A stretch of 64,000 bases of DNA. Origin: Actinomadura harenae. GTDB lineage: Bacteria; Actinomycetota; Actinomycetes; Streptosporangiales; Streptosporangiaceae. The notes under the pieces are model-generated. The model saw only the letters and a list, made by a program, of their open reading frames with translations, was not told where the DNA came from and ran no database searches. Position 1 is the stretch's first letter. Each line of letters begins with the position of its first letter. The position numbers and the translations under genes are program-made. The stretch is from NCBI RefSeq assembly GCF_003696215.1, contig NZ_RFFG01000011.1:62001-126000 (forward strand), given 5' to 3'. Shown here piece by piece: positions 25,190-35,794 of this stretch.

Positions 25190-25810
25190 GTGAACATCAC
25201 GGGGGATTTCGAGATCCATCTGACGGTCGCCGAGCCGGACGCGCAGCGGGCGCGCGAGGCCGCCGCGGCACGCGGACTCAAGCTCACCCTGATCGAGCTC
25301 GCCCGCGGCCGGACGCCCGTCCAGCCGATGCTGAGCCTGCGCCGGTCCGGCGCCCGGGACGAGGTCCTGGCCGCCGCCGGACGCGCGGCCGCCGACCTGC
25401 GCGGCGACGGCCTGCGCGTCGTCCGCGTCAAGGTCGAGGCCGCGCCCTGGAACGACGGCGTGCCGCGCACCGACGCCGAGGGCGACGCGCTCGGCTCCTA
25501 CTTCGAGCACCACGTCAAGCTGCTGCTCACCCCGGACGCCGACCTCGCCGCCCTCGCGGACGCCGCGACGGCGCACGGCGCGCACGTGTCGCGCAACGCC
25601 CGGCGCGTCCGCCCGGACGGCCGTCCCGAGCGGTTCGTCACGCAGCGCTGCCACCGCGTGGGCGCCCCTGCCGCCGCCGCCCGCCTCGACGCCCTGGTCA
25701 CCGACCTGCGCGCGGCCGGTCACACCATCGTCGAGGTCGAGCGCGAGTACGTCGTGCACGACGACACGCCGTCGCTGGACGACGGCTGGATCACCGAGGA
25801 GTCACGATGA
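25190..25810 (+). CDS. Conserved hypothetical protein with internally duplicated FExH domain
   Basis: 206 residues, not assigned to a named family by me. Two similar halves are visible: FEIHLTV (residues 7-13) followed by RTPVQPMLSLRRSG, and FEHHVKLLL (about 104-112) followed by RPERFVTQRCHRVG. Each half is followed by an Ala-rich helix and a beta strand (GLRVVRVKVEAAP; GHTIVEVEREYVV). This suggests a tandem ferredoxin-like fold with a conserved F-E-x-H. GTG at 25190 follows AAAGGT closely. It overlaps the nucleotidyltransferase start by ATGA, so the two are almost certainly co-translated. Confidence 0.7.
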   Translation: MNITGDFEIHLTVAEPDAQRAREAAAARGLKLTLIELARGRTPVQPMLSLRRSGARDEVLAAAGRAAADLRGDGLRVVRVKVEAAPWNDGVPRTDAEGDALGSYFEHHVKLLLTPDADLAALADAATAHGAHVSRNARRVRPDGRPERFVTQRCHRVGAPAAAARLDALVTDLRAAGHTIVEVEREYVVHDDTPSLDDGWITEESR

Positions 25811-26853
25811 GCTGGGACGACCTGCCCTGGGGCCCCTGGCCCGCCACCACGCGCCTGCCGAGGGAGCCGCTGGACGAGGAGACCGCGCGCCGCCTGCGGA
25901 TCCCCCCGACGGTCCGCACGGTCACCGGCGCCGAGCAGATCCCCGTGTTCGACCCGGCGATGCAGCACCACCACCGGGGGATACGGCCGAGCGAGCCCCG
26001 GTTCGACGACGAGGCGGGCGGCGCGCGCTGGTACGCGGCGCGGCGCCGGGCGCTCGACCACGTCCTCGCCGGGGTCGCCGCGTCCAGGTGGGCGGAGAAC
26101 CTGATGCTGCGCGGCAGCATGCTCCTGCGCGCCTGGTACGGCCGGGCGGCACGCGACCCGGGCGACCTGGACTTCGTGCTGCGCCCGTCGACGTGGGGCG
26201 TGAACGAGAAGCGCACCGACGCCCTGCTGACCGGCGTCGCGCGGCAGGCCGAGCGCGTGTCCCGCGAGGACGCCGGCCGCGGCAAGCCGGTGCTCATCGA
26301 CGCGGACGGCGCGGTCTGGTCCGACATCTGGACCTACGACCGCGTGCCCGGCCGCCGGATCGTCCTGCCGTGGACGGCCGAGGGCGTGCCCGACGGGACC
26401 GTCCAGATCGACTTCGTGTTCAACGAGACGCTGCCCTCCGAGCCGGAGGTCACCGTCGTCCCGCGCGCGGACGGCACCGGATCGGTGCGGCTCCTGGCCG
26501 CGACGCCCGAACTGTCGCTGGCCTGGAAGGTGTTGTGGCTGCACAGTGACGCCTACCCCGAGGGCAAGGACCTGTACGACGCGTGCCTGCTCGCCGAGCA
26601 CACGTCCCTTTCCGGTGAGCTGCTGCTGAAGGTGCTCGAGCTCGCCGACGACTCCTACAGGAACGGGCCGGTCACCGAGCCGGGCTTCCGGGAGTCCTTC
26701 GCCGCGAATTTCCGGGAGTGCCTGGAGTACGTCGAGTGGGACGAGTTCCGCAAGGACCGTCCGAACATCGCGGAGTCGCCCCAGCCCTACGCCGACCGCC
26801 TGGTGGAGGCGCTCCGGCCCACGTTCGACGGGCTCCGGCAGAGCGCCCGGTGA
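25807..26853 (+). CDS. AbiEii/AbiGii-like nucleotidyltransferase-fold protein
   Basis: 348 residues. The polymerase-beta-type nucleotidyltransferase signature is present: LRGSMLLRAWYGR with GS, then DPGDLDFVLRP (metal-binding DxD) and QIDFVFNE as third acidic strand. The helix KVLWLHSDAYPEGKDLYDACLLAE is like the C-terminal region of AbiEii toxins. AbiEii proteins modify tRNA acceptor ends or similar substrates and are antagonised by AbiEi; here no AbiEi-type wHTH is adjacent and the coupled partner is the FExH protein. ATG at 25807 overlaps the previous stop. A housekeeping role is equally possible. Confidence 0.75.
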   Translation: MSWDDLPWGPWPATTRLPREPLDEETARRLRIPPTVRTVTGAEQIPVFDPAMQHHHRGIRPSEPRFDDEAGGARWYAARRRALDHVLAGVAASRWAENLMLRGSMLLRAWYGRAARDPGDLDFVLRPSTWGVNEKRTDALLTGVARQAERVSREDAGRGKPVLIDADGAVWSDIWTYDRVPGRRIVLPWTAEGVPDGTVQIDFVFNETLPSEPEVTVVPRADGTGSVRLLAATPELSLAWKVLWLHSDAYPEGKDLYDACLLAEHTSLSGELLLKVLELADDSYRNGPVTEPGFRESFAANFRECLEYVEWDEFRKDRPNIAESPQPYADRLVEALRPTFDGLRQSAR

Positions 26854-26861
26854 GCAGGGTG

Positions 26862-26942
26862 AAGGCCCCCGGCGGGAGGAGGAACCGGGGGCCTTCTGGG
26901 AGGGATCGCGGCCCGGACCGTTCTGGGAGGTCCGGGCCGCGA
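26862..26942. terminator. Two consecutive terminator hairpins
   Basis: AAGGCCCCCGG (26862-26872) pairs with CCGGGGGCCTT (26885-26895). TCGCGGCCCGGACC (26906-26919) pairs with GGTCCGGGCCGCGA (26929-26942). They lie between the nucleotidyltransferase (plus) and the chitinase (minus) and could serve one direction each. Confidence 0.8.
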
Positions 26943-26956
26943 CCGGGGGGAAGGGA

Positions 26957-28801
<1,845 letters not shown>

Positions 28802-28850
28802 GATTCTCCGTTCAGTCCGCGCCCCCGAACCAACAGGAATCTTGATAATT

Positions 28851-28869
28851 CTTAGGAAAGTTTCCTAAG
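28851..28869 (-). promoter_or_regulatory. Palindromic operator candidate upstream of chitinase
   Basis: Arms CTTAGGAAA and TTTCCTAAG flank one base. It is unusually AT-rich for this genome and followed (minus strand) by AATTATCAA, a possible -10 region. I recall similar TTAGGAAACTTTCCTAA elements in front of actinomycete polysaccharide-hydrolase genes, but this is memory, not verified. It is not a DasR-type TGGTCTAGACCA site. Confidence 0.55.
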
Positions 28870-29005
28870 AGTCGCCGCGATGTTAACCGCGCTGACCGGC
28901 CCCGGCAAGGGTCTTCCGGGCACCGGTTCGCGACGATCACGCTGGTCCGCCCCGCACGCTGCACCGGTCCGGAAGATCACTTCGGACGCGCCCGCACGCC
29001 GGGGG

Positions 29006-29485
29006 TCAGGAGCCGCCGAACCAGCCGGGGGCGTCCAGGCGCCACAGGTCGCCGGGCGTCATCGCCCGCAGGTCGGTCTCCAGGGCCCGCATCCGGTCGG
29101 GGCCGAGTTCCTCCGCCCAGCGCCCCCGGACGGCCTCGAAGATCGTCGCGGACCGGTCCAGCGCGTCCACGCCGAACGCGGTCAGCCGGACGATCTTGCG
29201 ACGCGCGTCGGACGGGTCGGCGCCGCGCTCGACGTAGCCGAGCCGTTCCAGGGTGTCGACGAGCTTGCCCGCGGCCTGCTTGCTGACGCCGAGCCGCCTC
29301 CCGAGCTCGACGGCCGCGGTGCCGCGCGGCCCGATCGCCTGGAACACGAAGCCGTGCATGGGACGCAGGTGCGGATGGCCCTGTCTCGCCAGCTCGTCGT
29401 GCGTCTCGTCGATGATCTGCCGGAACGCCAGGAAGAGCCGGAGCGGCAGTTCCCAGCCGGGCGCGTCGTGGTCGGCGCTTGACAT
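29006..29485 (-). CDS. MarR-family transcriptional regulator
   Basis: 159 residues. Helix-rich N-terminus (LPLRLFLAFRQIIDETHDEL), then the winged helix: ELGRRLGVSKQAAGKLVDTL (recognition) and RLGYVERGADPSDARRK with the DxRxK wing typical of MarR. ATG at 29485 follows GAGG; a TTG at 29494 abuts that SD and is unlikely. It is divergent from the cupin gene, with two palindromes between them, so it probably represses both genes until a small ligand binds. Confidence 0.88.
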   Translation of the reverse strand: MSSADHDAPGWELPLRLFLAFRQIIDETHDELARQGHPHLRPMHGFVFQAIGPRGTAAVELGRRLGVSKQAAGKLVDTLERLGYVERGADPSDARRKIVRLTAFGVDALDRSATIFEAVRGRWAEELGPDRMRALETDLRAMTPGDLWRLDAPGWFGGS

Positions 29486-29489
29486 GAAA

Positions 29490-29525
29490 GACAACCTCGT
29501 TGACTATATGGACAACCCAGTTGTC
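29490..29525. promoter_or_regulatory. Twin MarR operators
   Basis: GACAACCTCGTTGAC (29490-29504) and GACAACCCAGTTGTC (29511-29525) are palindromes of the same GACAAC-N3-GTTGTC type, one with a single mismatch. Their centres are 21 bp apart, two helical turns, on the same DNA face. They sit in the marR-cupin intergenic region. Confidence 0.7.
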
Positions 29526-29547
29526 TAAATTCTAGCGGGAGACCCCC

Positions 29548-29997
29548 ATGACCGTGATCAGCGACACGACCGTGATCCGTGCTGCGACCGTGATCCGTGA
29601 GGCCGGGGCACGCCGTACCGAGACCCCGAACGGCGTCATGACGTCCCTGGCCACGCCCACCCAGGGCGGCACGTCCAGGCTCGCCGTGTGGAAGGTCGAC
29701 GCGGCGCCCGGCGCGACCGGACCGCTGCACGTCTTCGACGAGGAGTCGGTGTGGACGTGCCTGGACGGCGGGGCGGCCTTCACCGTCGGCGACGACCGGA
29801 TGGACGTCGCGCCCGGCGACACCATCGTGCTGCCGGGCGGCGTGGCCCGGCAGATGGTCGTCTCCCCGGACGGCTTCCGGGCCGTCGTCGCCGCGCCCGC
29901 CGGGGTCCTCGTCTCCACTCCCGTCCCCGTCGTGCAGGAGGGCTGCGACCTGGCCCCCAAGGGCGACGAGAAGATCGTCCCCTTCTGGGCCCGCTGA
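29548..29997 (+). CDS. Small cupin-domain protein
   Basis: 149 residues with a single cupin barrel: GPLHVFDEESVWTCLDG supplies a His/Glu-type motif 1, and APGDTIVLPGGVARQM motif 2. Motif 1 has only one His and two acidic residues, so metal binding is uncertain. The N-terminus has a short repeat (TVIS/TVIR/TVIRE). The role is unknown; it may be the MarR-controlled output gene. ATG at 29548 follows GCGGGAGA. Confidence 0.75.
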   Translation: MTVISDTTVIRAATVIREAGARRTETPNGVMTSLATPTQGGTSRLAVWKVDAAPGATGPLHVFDEESVWTCLDGGAAFTVGDDRMDVAPGDTIVLPGGVARQMVVSPDGFRAVVAAPAGVLVSTPVPVVQEGCDLAPKGDEKIVPFWAR

Positions 29998-30257
29998 CGT
30001 TCCGCACTCCGGCACCGGACGGAACGTTAGCGCGGCGAATTACCGTCGGCCGGAATGCGCCTCCCGGGGGTGTCCCAAACACAAGCGTGATCTAATCGTC
30101 GCTTTTCTCCCTCTTGTCCCACTCGTCAAGATCCGTTGATATTCGGACGTTCGCCGTATTTGCTCCGCGGCGACCCGTCCGGCCCTGCCGCCCGGACGTA
30201 GCTCTCGTGGCCGCGTACACCCGCCCGGGGCCGCGACGGATCTTGTGAAGGGACCTC

Positions 30258-33200
30258 ATGGCCCTACGAAATGGGAGATCGTCCGGACGGACGGACCCGC
30301 GGGGCGTCGTGCCCACCCGGCGGAGCGGCCTGCTCGCCGGGCTGGGCGCGGCCGTGCTGGCCCTCGGAGCGGGCGCGGTCACCGCGCCCGCCCAGGCCGC
30401 GCCGAAGCCCGACGCCGCCAAGCCGTCCCGGGTGATCGTGCTGCTGAAGACGCCGTCCGCCAAGGACGCCCTCGTCGCCAGGGTGCGGGCCGCGGGCGGG
30501 ACGAAGGTCACCGCCTACCGGGCGGTCCCGTCGTTCGCCGCGACCGTCTCCGCCGACCAGGCCATCGCCCTCGCGGGCGACCCCGCCGTCGCGGCCGTCG
30601 TGCCCGACACGAACGTGCCGGTCGCGCCCCCGTCCCCCAACCAGAAGCCGACCGCCCCGGTCAAGGGCATGGCCAAGGCGCAGACGGGGCAGTCCGCCCT
30701 GCCGCCCACGGTCTGCCCGTCCGACCCGAAGAAGCCCCTGCTCGAACCCGAGGCGCTCACGACCACCCGCGCCGGGCTCGCGCACCAGGCGGGCATCGAC
30801 GGCACGGGCGTCACCGTCGCCTACATCGCCGACGGCGTCGACCCGAACAACCCCGACTTCGTCCGCGCCAACGGCAAGAAGGTCTTCACCGACTACCAGG
30901 ACTTCTCCGGTGAGGGCCCGAACACGCCGACCGGCGCGGCCGAGGCGTTCGGCGACGCGTCCGCGATCGCCGCGCAGGGTCGCATGGTCTACGACGCGTC
31001 CGACTACGCGCACCCGACGCAGGGCATTCCGAAGGGCTGCACGATCCGGGTGCTCGGCATGGCGCCCGGCGCGTCCATCGTCGGGCTCAAGGCCGGCGGC
31101 GAGCTGATGCCGAACTCGGCCATCCTCCAGTCGATCGACTACGCGATCGGCAAGCACGTCAACGTGCTGAACGAGTCGTTCGGCTCGAACGTGTACCCCG
31201 ACGACGGCAGCCGCGACACGATCAAGCTGTTCAACGACGCGGCGGTCCGCGCGGGCATCACCGTCACCGTCTCCACCGGGGACGGCGGCATCACCGGGAC
31301 GCAGGGCAGCCCGTCCACCGACCCGAACGTGATCGCGGCCGCGGGCTCCACCGACTTCCAGAACTACCAGCAGACCGGGTACGGGGCCGCGCGCTTCGCC
31401 AAGCCCGGAAAATGGATCTCGAACAACGTCTCGGCGCTGTCGTCCGGCGGCATCTCCCAGGGCGGGCGCGTCCCCGACCTGGTCGCGCCGGGTGAGTCCG
31501 ACTGGGCGCTGTGCACGCCCGACCCGTCCAAGTACGAGGCCTGCGTCGGCTACTCCGGCAAGCCCGCGTCCATCCAGCCGTTCGGCGGGACGAGCCAGTC
31601 CGCGCCGATGACCGCGGGCGCCGCCGCGCTGGTCATCCAGGCGTACCGGAACGCGCACCACGGCCAGTCGCCGTCCCCGTGGCTGGTCAAGCGGTTCCTC
31701 ACCGGCACCGCGCACGACCTCGGCCTGCCCGGCCCCGAGCAGGGCGCCGGACTGCTGGACGCCAAGGCCGCCGTGGACGCCGCCCGCACCTACAAGGGCT
31801 CCGCGAACGTCGTCCCCGACATCACCCAGGCGACCCTGACCGGCACCCCCGGCGCGACGGTGGGCAAGAAGATCGCGTTCACCAACCACGGCACCACGTC
31901 CACCAAGGTGAGCCTCGGGACCCGGGCCTTCAGCACTAAGCAGACCGGCTGGCAGACCGTCCCGTTCAAGGCCGCGTCGCTGCCGACCATCCCGTACGCG
32001 ACCAACGGCGCGCCGTGGTCCTACAAGAAGGTCACGTTCAAGGTCGCCAAGGGCACCGACGTCCTCGGCGTCTCGACCGCCTGGCAGGGCGTGAACGCGA
32101 CGCAGCCGAACGGCTCCCTGCTCGGGCCCATCGTCCGGCTCACGCTGATCGACCCGAACGGCGCCTACGCGGCGAACTCGCGTCCGCAGGGCTCCAACGT
32201 CTCGGCGAACCACGCCTACGTCGACGTCCGCTACCCGGCCGCCGGGACATGGACGGCGATCCTGTACAGCCCGCAGTCCGGCGGCCAGTCGTACAGCGGA
32301 CCGGTGCAGTTCGCGACGTCCGCGGGCAAGGCGGTCGCGCGCGGGACGGTCAGCCCGTCCACGCTGACGCTCAAGCCCGGCCAGACCGCGAGCGCCACGT
32401 TCCGCGCCAGGACCGACGGCACCCGCGGCGACCTCCCCGAGGCCGTCACGTTCCGGACGTCCGCGGGCCAGGCGGGATCGGTCGCGGCCGTCATCCGCAC
32501 GCTGGTCCCGACCAAGGGCGGCAGGGGCACGTTCAGCGGGACGATCACCGGCGGCAACGCCCGCGCGTACACCCCGGGACAGACCTCGACGTACGCGTTC
32601 GACGTGCCGAAGGGACGCCACGACCTCGGCGTCACCCTGAAGCTCGCCCGCGACCCGAACGTCCTGGTCGAGGCCGCGCTCGTCGACCCGGACGGCCAGC
32701 TCATGGGCACCGGGTCCAACGCGCGCGACTTCAAGGACGACGGCACCCCGGTCACCGCGGGCACCCTCCAGGTGACCCAGGCCGACCCCGTGCCCGGACG
32801 CTGGCGGCTGACCGTCATCGTCGCCAACCCCGTCAGCGGCAAGGAGATCTCGCAGAACTTCACCGGGACGATCGGGTTCGACCAGGTGAAGGTCACCGGC
32901 TCCCTCCCGAAGGGCGCGAAGCTGCCCGCCGGGAAGGCCGCGACCTTCACCCTCACCTACGCCAACAACGGCGTCGCGCCCGTCCCGGTGCAGGTGAACC
33001 CGCGCCTCAAGGACTACGCCGACGTGACGCTCGCGCCGATCGGCTCGTCCCCGACCATCCCGCTGCCGATCACGCCGAGCACGTCCGTCCCGGCGTACCT
33101 CGTGCCGCCCGGCACGCGGGCGCTGTCGCTCGCCGCGCAGTCCAGCACCCCGGCGCAGGTCGAACTGCAGGGCCCGTCCGGCGAGCCGGACGTGTACGGC

Positions 33201-33650
33201 GACCTCGCCTCGGCGAAGAAGGGCGACCTGACCTCGATCGCCCGCGTCAGCGAGGCGGGCGGGCGGAACGTCCTCGCGCGCGGGTTCTGGTTCAGCTACG
33301 TCCAGCAGATCGGCCCGTTCTCGGGTCCGGCGCCGTCCGGTTCGAGCACGCTCGGCGCCGTGGCGAAGACCCAGCCGTGGGACACCACGGTGACGTCCCC
33401 GGCCGGTGACCCGTACAAGACGGCGATCACCGGGGACTTCACCCCGAACGGCACCCCGGTCGTCGTCCAGCCCGGCAGGAGCGGCAAGGTCGCGGTGACG
33501 ATCACGCCGACCGCCAAGCCCGGCACGGTCGTGAACGGCGTGCTCTACCTGGTGACCTCGCCGGTGGGCGCGTTCAACGGCCTGCTCGGCCAGATCTACG
33601 GCGGCGGCGACGTCCTGACCGCGATCCCCTACTCCTACACCGTCGGCTGA
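30258..33650 (+). CDS. Large secreted subtilisin-fold peptidase with sedolisin-like active-site residues
   Basis: 1130 residues. The signal region has twin Arg (PTRRSGLLAGLG), with cleavage near TAPAQAA (about 48), so Tat export is possible. A propeptide-like domain (about 57-120, RVIVLLKTP) precedes the catalytic domain (about 165-515): Asp192 in YIADGVDPNNPD and Ser446 in GGTSQSAPMTAG. The usual GHGT histidine segment is AEAFGDASAIAAQ, with Glu229 and Asp233 spaced ExxxD. The oxyanion position reads STGDGG (Asp342) rather than subtilisin's GN. These are sedolisin (S53) traits. About 600 residues of beta-rich C-terminal domains follow. ATG at 30258 follows GAAGGGACCTC. Confidence 0.8.
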   Translation: MALRNGRSSGRTDPRGVVPTRRSGLLAGLGAAVLALGAGAVTAPAQAAPKPDAAKPSRVIVLLKTPSAKDALVARVRAAGGTKVTAYRAVPSFAATVSADQAIALAGDPAVAAVVPDTNVPVAPPSPNQKPTAPVKGMAKAQTGQSALPPTVCPSDPKKPLLEPEALTTTRAGLAHQAGIDGTGVTVAYIADGVDPNNPDFVRANGKKVFTDYQDFSGEGPNTPTGAAEAFGDASAIAAQGRMVYDASDYAHPTQGIPKGCTIRVLGMAPGASIVGLKAGGELMPNSAILQSIDYAIGKHVNVLNESFGSNVYPDDGSRDTIKLFNDAAVRAGITVTVSTGDGGITGTQGSPSTDPNVIAAAGSTDFQNYQQTGYGAARFAKPGKWISNNVSALSSGGISQGGRVPDLVAPGESDWALCTPDPSKYEACVGYSGKPASIQPFGGTSQSAPMTAGAAALVIQAYRNAHHGQSPSPWLVKRFLTGTAHDLGLPGPEQGAGLLDAKAAVDAARTYKGSANVVPDITQATLTGTPGATVGKKIAFTNHGTTSTKVSLGTRAFSTKQTGWQTVPFKAASLPTIPYATNGAPWSYKKVTFKVAKGTDVLGVSTAWQGVNATQPNGSLLGPIVRLTLIDPNGAYAANSRPQGSNVSANHAYVDVRYPAAGTWTAILYSPQSGGQSYSGPVQFATSAGKAVARGTVSPSTLTLKPGQTASATFRARTDGTRGDLPEAVTFRTSAGQAGSVAAVIRTLVPTKGGRGTFSGTITGGNARAYTPGQTSTYAFDVPKGRHDLGVTLKLARDPNVLVEAALVDPDGQLMGTGSNARDFKDDGTPVTAGTLQVTQADPVPGRWRLTVIVANPVSGKEISQNFTGTIGFDQVKVTGSLPKGAKLPAGKAATFTLTYANNGVAPVPVQVNPRLKDYADVTLAPIGSSPTIPLPITPSTSVPAYLVPPGTRALSLAAQSSTPAQVELQGPSGEPDVYGDLASAKKGDLTSIARVSEAGGRNVLARGFWFSYVQQIGPFSGPAPSGSSTLGAVAKTQPWDTTVTSPAGDPYKTAITGDFTPNGTPVVVQPGRSGKVAVTITPTAKPGTVVNGVLYLVTSPVGAFNGLLGQIYGGGDVLTAIPYSYTVG

Positions 33651-33665
33651 CACGCCGACCGACCA

Positions 33666-33698
33666 GGGAGGGCCGCTCCGATTCGGGGCGGCCCTCCC
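33666..33698. terminator. Terminator between peptidase and response-regulator genes
   Basis: GGGAGGGCCGC (33666-33676) pairs with GCGGCCCTCCC (33688-33698), and the stem continues inward (CCG/CGG). Both neighbouring genes converge here. Confidence 0.8.
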
Positions 33699-33716
33699 GC
33701 ATCCCGGGTGCGGGCG

Positions 33717-34361
33717 TCAGGCGTGCAGGTAGGCCAGGACGGCGAGGACGCGCCGGTTGTCGTCCTCCGACACCGGCAGGCCGAGCTTGGCGAAGATGTT
33801 CGCGGTGTGCTTGGTGACGGCCTTCTCGGTGACGAACATCTTCCCGGCGATCGCGGCGTTCGACCGTCCCTCGGCCATCAGCTCCAGCACCTCGCGCTCG
33901 CGCGGCGTCAGCGCCTTCAGCGGCTCCTCGCGCGACCGGCGGGTGAGCAACTGCGACACCACGTCCGGGTCGAGCGCCGTCCCGCCGTCGGCGACGCGCC
34001 GCACGGCCTCCACGAACTGCTTCACGTCGGACACGCGGTCCTTCAGCAGGTAGCCGATGCCGCCCGAGCTGTCCGACAGCAGCTCGCGCGCGTACAGCTG
34101 CTCCACGTGCTGCGACAGCACCAGGACGGGCAGCCCCGGGATCGCGCGCCGCGCGTCCAGCGCGGCCCGCAGGCCCTCGTCGGTGAACGTCGGCGGCAGC
34201 CGGACGTCCACGACCGCCACGTCCGGGCGGTGCTCCAGCAGGGCCCGGCTCAGCGACGGCCCGTTGTCCACGGCCTCGACCACCTCGAACCCGTAGGCCG
34301 ACAGCAGCCGGATCAGGCCGTCGCGCAGCAGTGCTAGATCTTCGGCGATGACAACGCGCAC
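33717..34361 (-). CDS. NarL/LuxR-type response regulator
   Basis: 214 residues. The receiver domain has the acidic pair in IAEDLALLRDG, the phospho-acceptor Asp in VAVVDVRLPP and the conserved Lys in YLLKDRVSD. The LuxR-type HTH is LTPREREVLELMAEGRSNAAIAGKM in parts. GTG at 34361 lies inside the 3' end of the kinase gene (28-bp overlap), so the pair is co-expressed. The likely target is the divergent MMPL exporter or the pair itself. Confidence 0.9.
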   Translation of the reverse strand: MRVVIAEDLALLRDGLIRLLSAYGFEVVEAVDNGPSLSRALLEHRPDVAVVDVRLPPTFTDEGLRAALDARRAIPGLPVLVLSQHVEQLYARELLSDSSGGIGYLLKDRVSDVKQFVEAVRRVADGGTALDPDVVSQLLTRRSREEPLKALTPREREVLELMAEGRSNAAIAGKMFVTEKAVTKHTANIFAKLGLPVSEDDNRRVLAVLAYLHA

Positions 34362-35605
34362 GGCAGCTCCATGGTCACGACGGTCGGCCCACCCTCGGGG
34401 CTGGTGACGGCCATGGTGCCGTCGAAGGCCGCCAGGCGGCGCGTGATGCCCCGCATCCCGGTGCCCCGCGAGGGATCGGCGCCGCCGCGCCCGTCATCCC
34501 CGACGATCATCACGAGCGCGGTGCCATTGTGCCGGACGTCCACCCACGCCCGCTCCGCGCCGGCGTGCTTGACGGTGTTCGCGAGCATCTCGGCGACCGC
34601 GAAGTACGCGGCGGACTCGACCGGGGGAGCGGCCCGCCCGGGGAGGTCGACGGTGACGTTCACCGGCAGCGGCAGGGTCAGCGCGAGCGCCTGGACGCCG
34701 CCGGGGAGGCCGCGCTCGGCGAGCACCGGCGGGTGGATGCCGCGGACCAGGTCGCGCAGTTCGGTGAGCGCCGTCCCGCTGGCCTGCCGCGCCTCGATGA
34801 GGAGCCGCACCGCCTCGTCCGGGTCGTCCTTCACCATCTGCTCGGCGAGGCCGATGTGCATCGACAGCGCGACGAGGCGGGCCTGCGCGCCGTCGTGCAG
34901 GTCCCGCTCGATGCGGCGCAGCTCGGCGGCCGACGCGTCCACGGTCTCCGACCGGGTCGCGGTCAGCTCCCGGACGCGCTCCTCCAGCCGTGCCCGGGTC
35001 GGGCCGAGCATCGACCGGTTGACGAGCGCGTACGCCCGCATGATCGGCGGACCGCCCAGCCAGCCGGTCAGCACCAGCACGGACCCGAGCAGGAGGCAGC
35101 CGATCGCGCCGGGCGGGCCGTAGTCGCCGAGCGGCCAGAACGGCCCCCAGCCGAACGAGTGCAGGCTGTACAGCCACGGCGCCACCAGGACGCCTTCCAG
35201 CCCGTACACGACCAGCGCGGACGGCAGCCCGGCGAGCACCACCCCGAGCACCGAGTTCACGAGCGTCCAGAGCATGTCGCGCCAGGTCGCCGGGTCGGTG
35301 AGCAGCCACTTCACCCGGCCGAACCCGCTCGCGTCCGCAGGCCGCGGACGGTACGGGACGGGGATCTCCACCCCCGACCACTCCTTCGCCCAGCGGCGCT
35401 GCTGGTTCGCCAGCCCGCGCACCGCGAGCAGGACGGGCGGCAGCAGGGCCAGCCCCACTCCGAGCGGGACGAGCGCCAGCGACACCCCGAGGAGGATCGC
35501 GAGCGGCAGGTTGGCGATCTGGGCCAGCAGCGCCTGGAGCAGGCTGCGTCCGACCGCGAGGCCGGCCACGCCCGCATGGTCCTGCGCTTCGCCGTTCACA
35601 CGCAC
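34334..35605 (-). CDS. Sensor histidine kinase (HisKA_3, NarL-partner type)
   Basis: 423 residues. The N-terminal half has several hydrophobic segments (about 22-70 and 110-195), a membrane sensor without a large extracellular domain. The phospho-acceptor helix is ERDLHDGAQARLVALSMHIG (His near residue 237), and the HATPase_c domain has ANTVKHAGAERAW and GDDGRGG. It should phosphorylate the overlapping response regulator. The start is GTG at 35605 without a clear SD; a short leader is possible. It is divergent from the MMPL transporter. Confidence 0.88.
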   Translation of the reverse strand: MRVNGEAQDHAGVAGLAVGRSLLQALLAQIANLPLAILLGVSLALVPLGVGLALLPPVLLAVRGLANQQRRWAKEWSGVEIPVPYRPRPADASGFGRVKWLLTDPATWRDMLWTLVNSVLGVVLAGLPSALVVYGLEGVLVAPWLYSLHSFGWGPFWPLGDYGPPGAIGCLLLGSVLVLTGWLGGPPIMRAYALVNRSMLGPTRARLEERVRELTATRSETVDASAAELRRIERDLHDGAQARLVALSMHIGLAEQMVKDDPDEAVRLLIEARQASGTALTELRDLVRGIHPPVLAERGLPGGVQALALTLPLPVNVTVDLPGRAAPPVESAAYFAVAEMLANTVKHAGAERAWVDVRHNGTALVMIVGDDGRGGADPSRGTGMRGITRRLAAFDGTMAVTSPEGGPTVVTMELPCALSSPKI

Positions 35606-35645
35606 ATTGTGCCTGAACAGCGTGAATCGGTCAGGGGGCCTGGCT

Positions 35646-35663
35646 CCCCCATCGCGATGGGGG
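35646..35663. promoter_or_regulatory. Perfect 18-bp palindrome between kinase and MMPL genes
   Basis: CCCCCATCG / CGATGGGGG, followed by a CTACCCCCG stretch. It lies in the divergent control region, so it may bind the response regulator. No match to a known box. Confidence 0.4.
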
Positions 35664-35794
35664 GCTTTCGCCTACCCCCGAGGAGGGCGTGGGCCCAGTG
35701 CCCCGGAGCCCGCGCCGGACGAACATCGAGTCGCTCGGTGACAAAAGCCGCCGGGCGACAGGAACCGATGGACGGACGGGAAGGTGCCGCGCTC

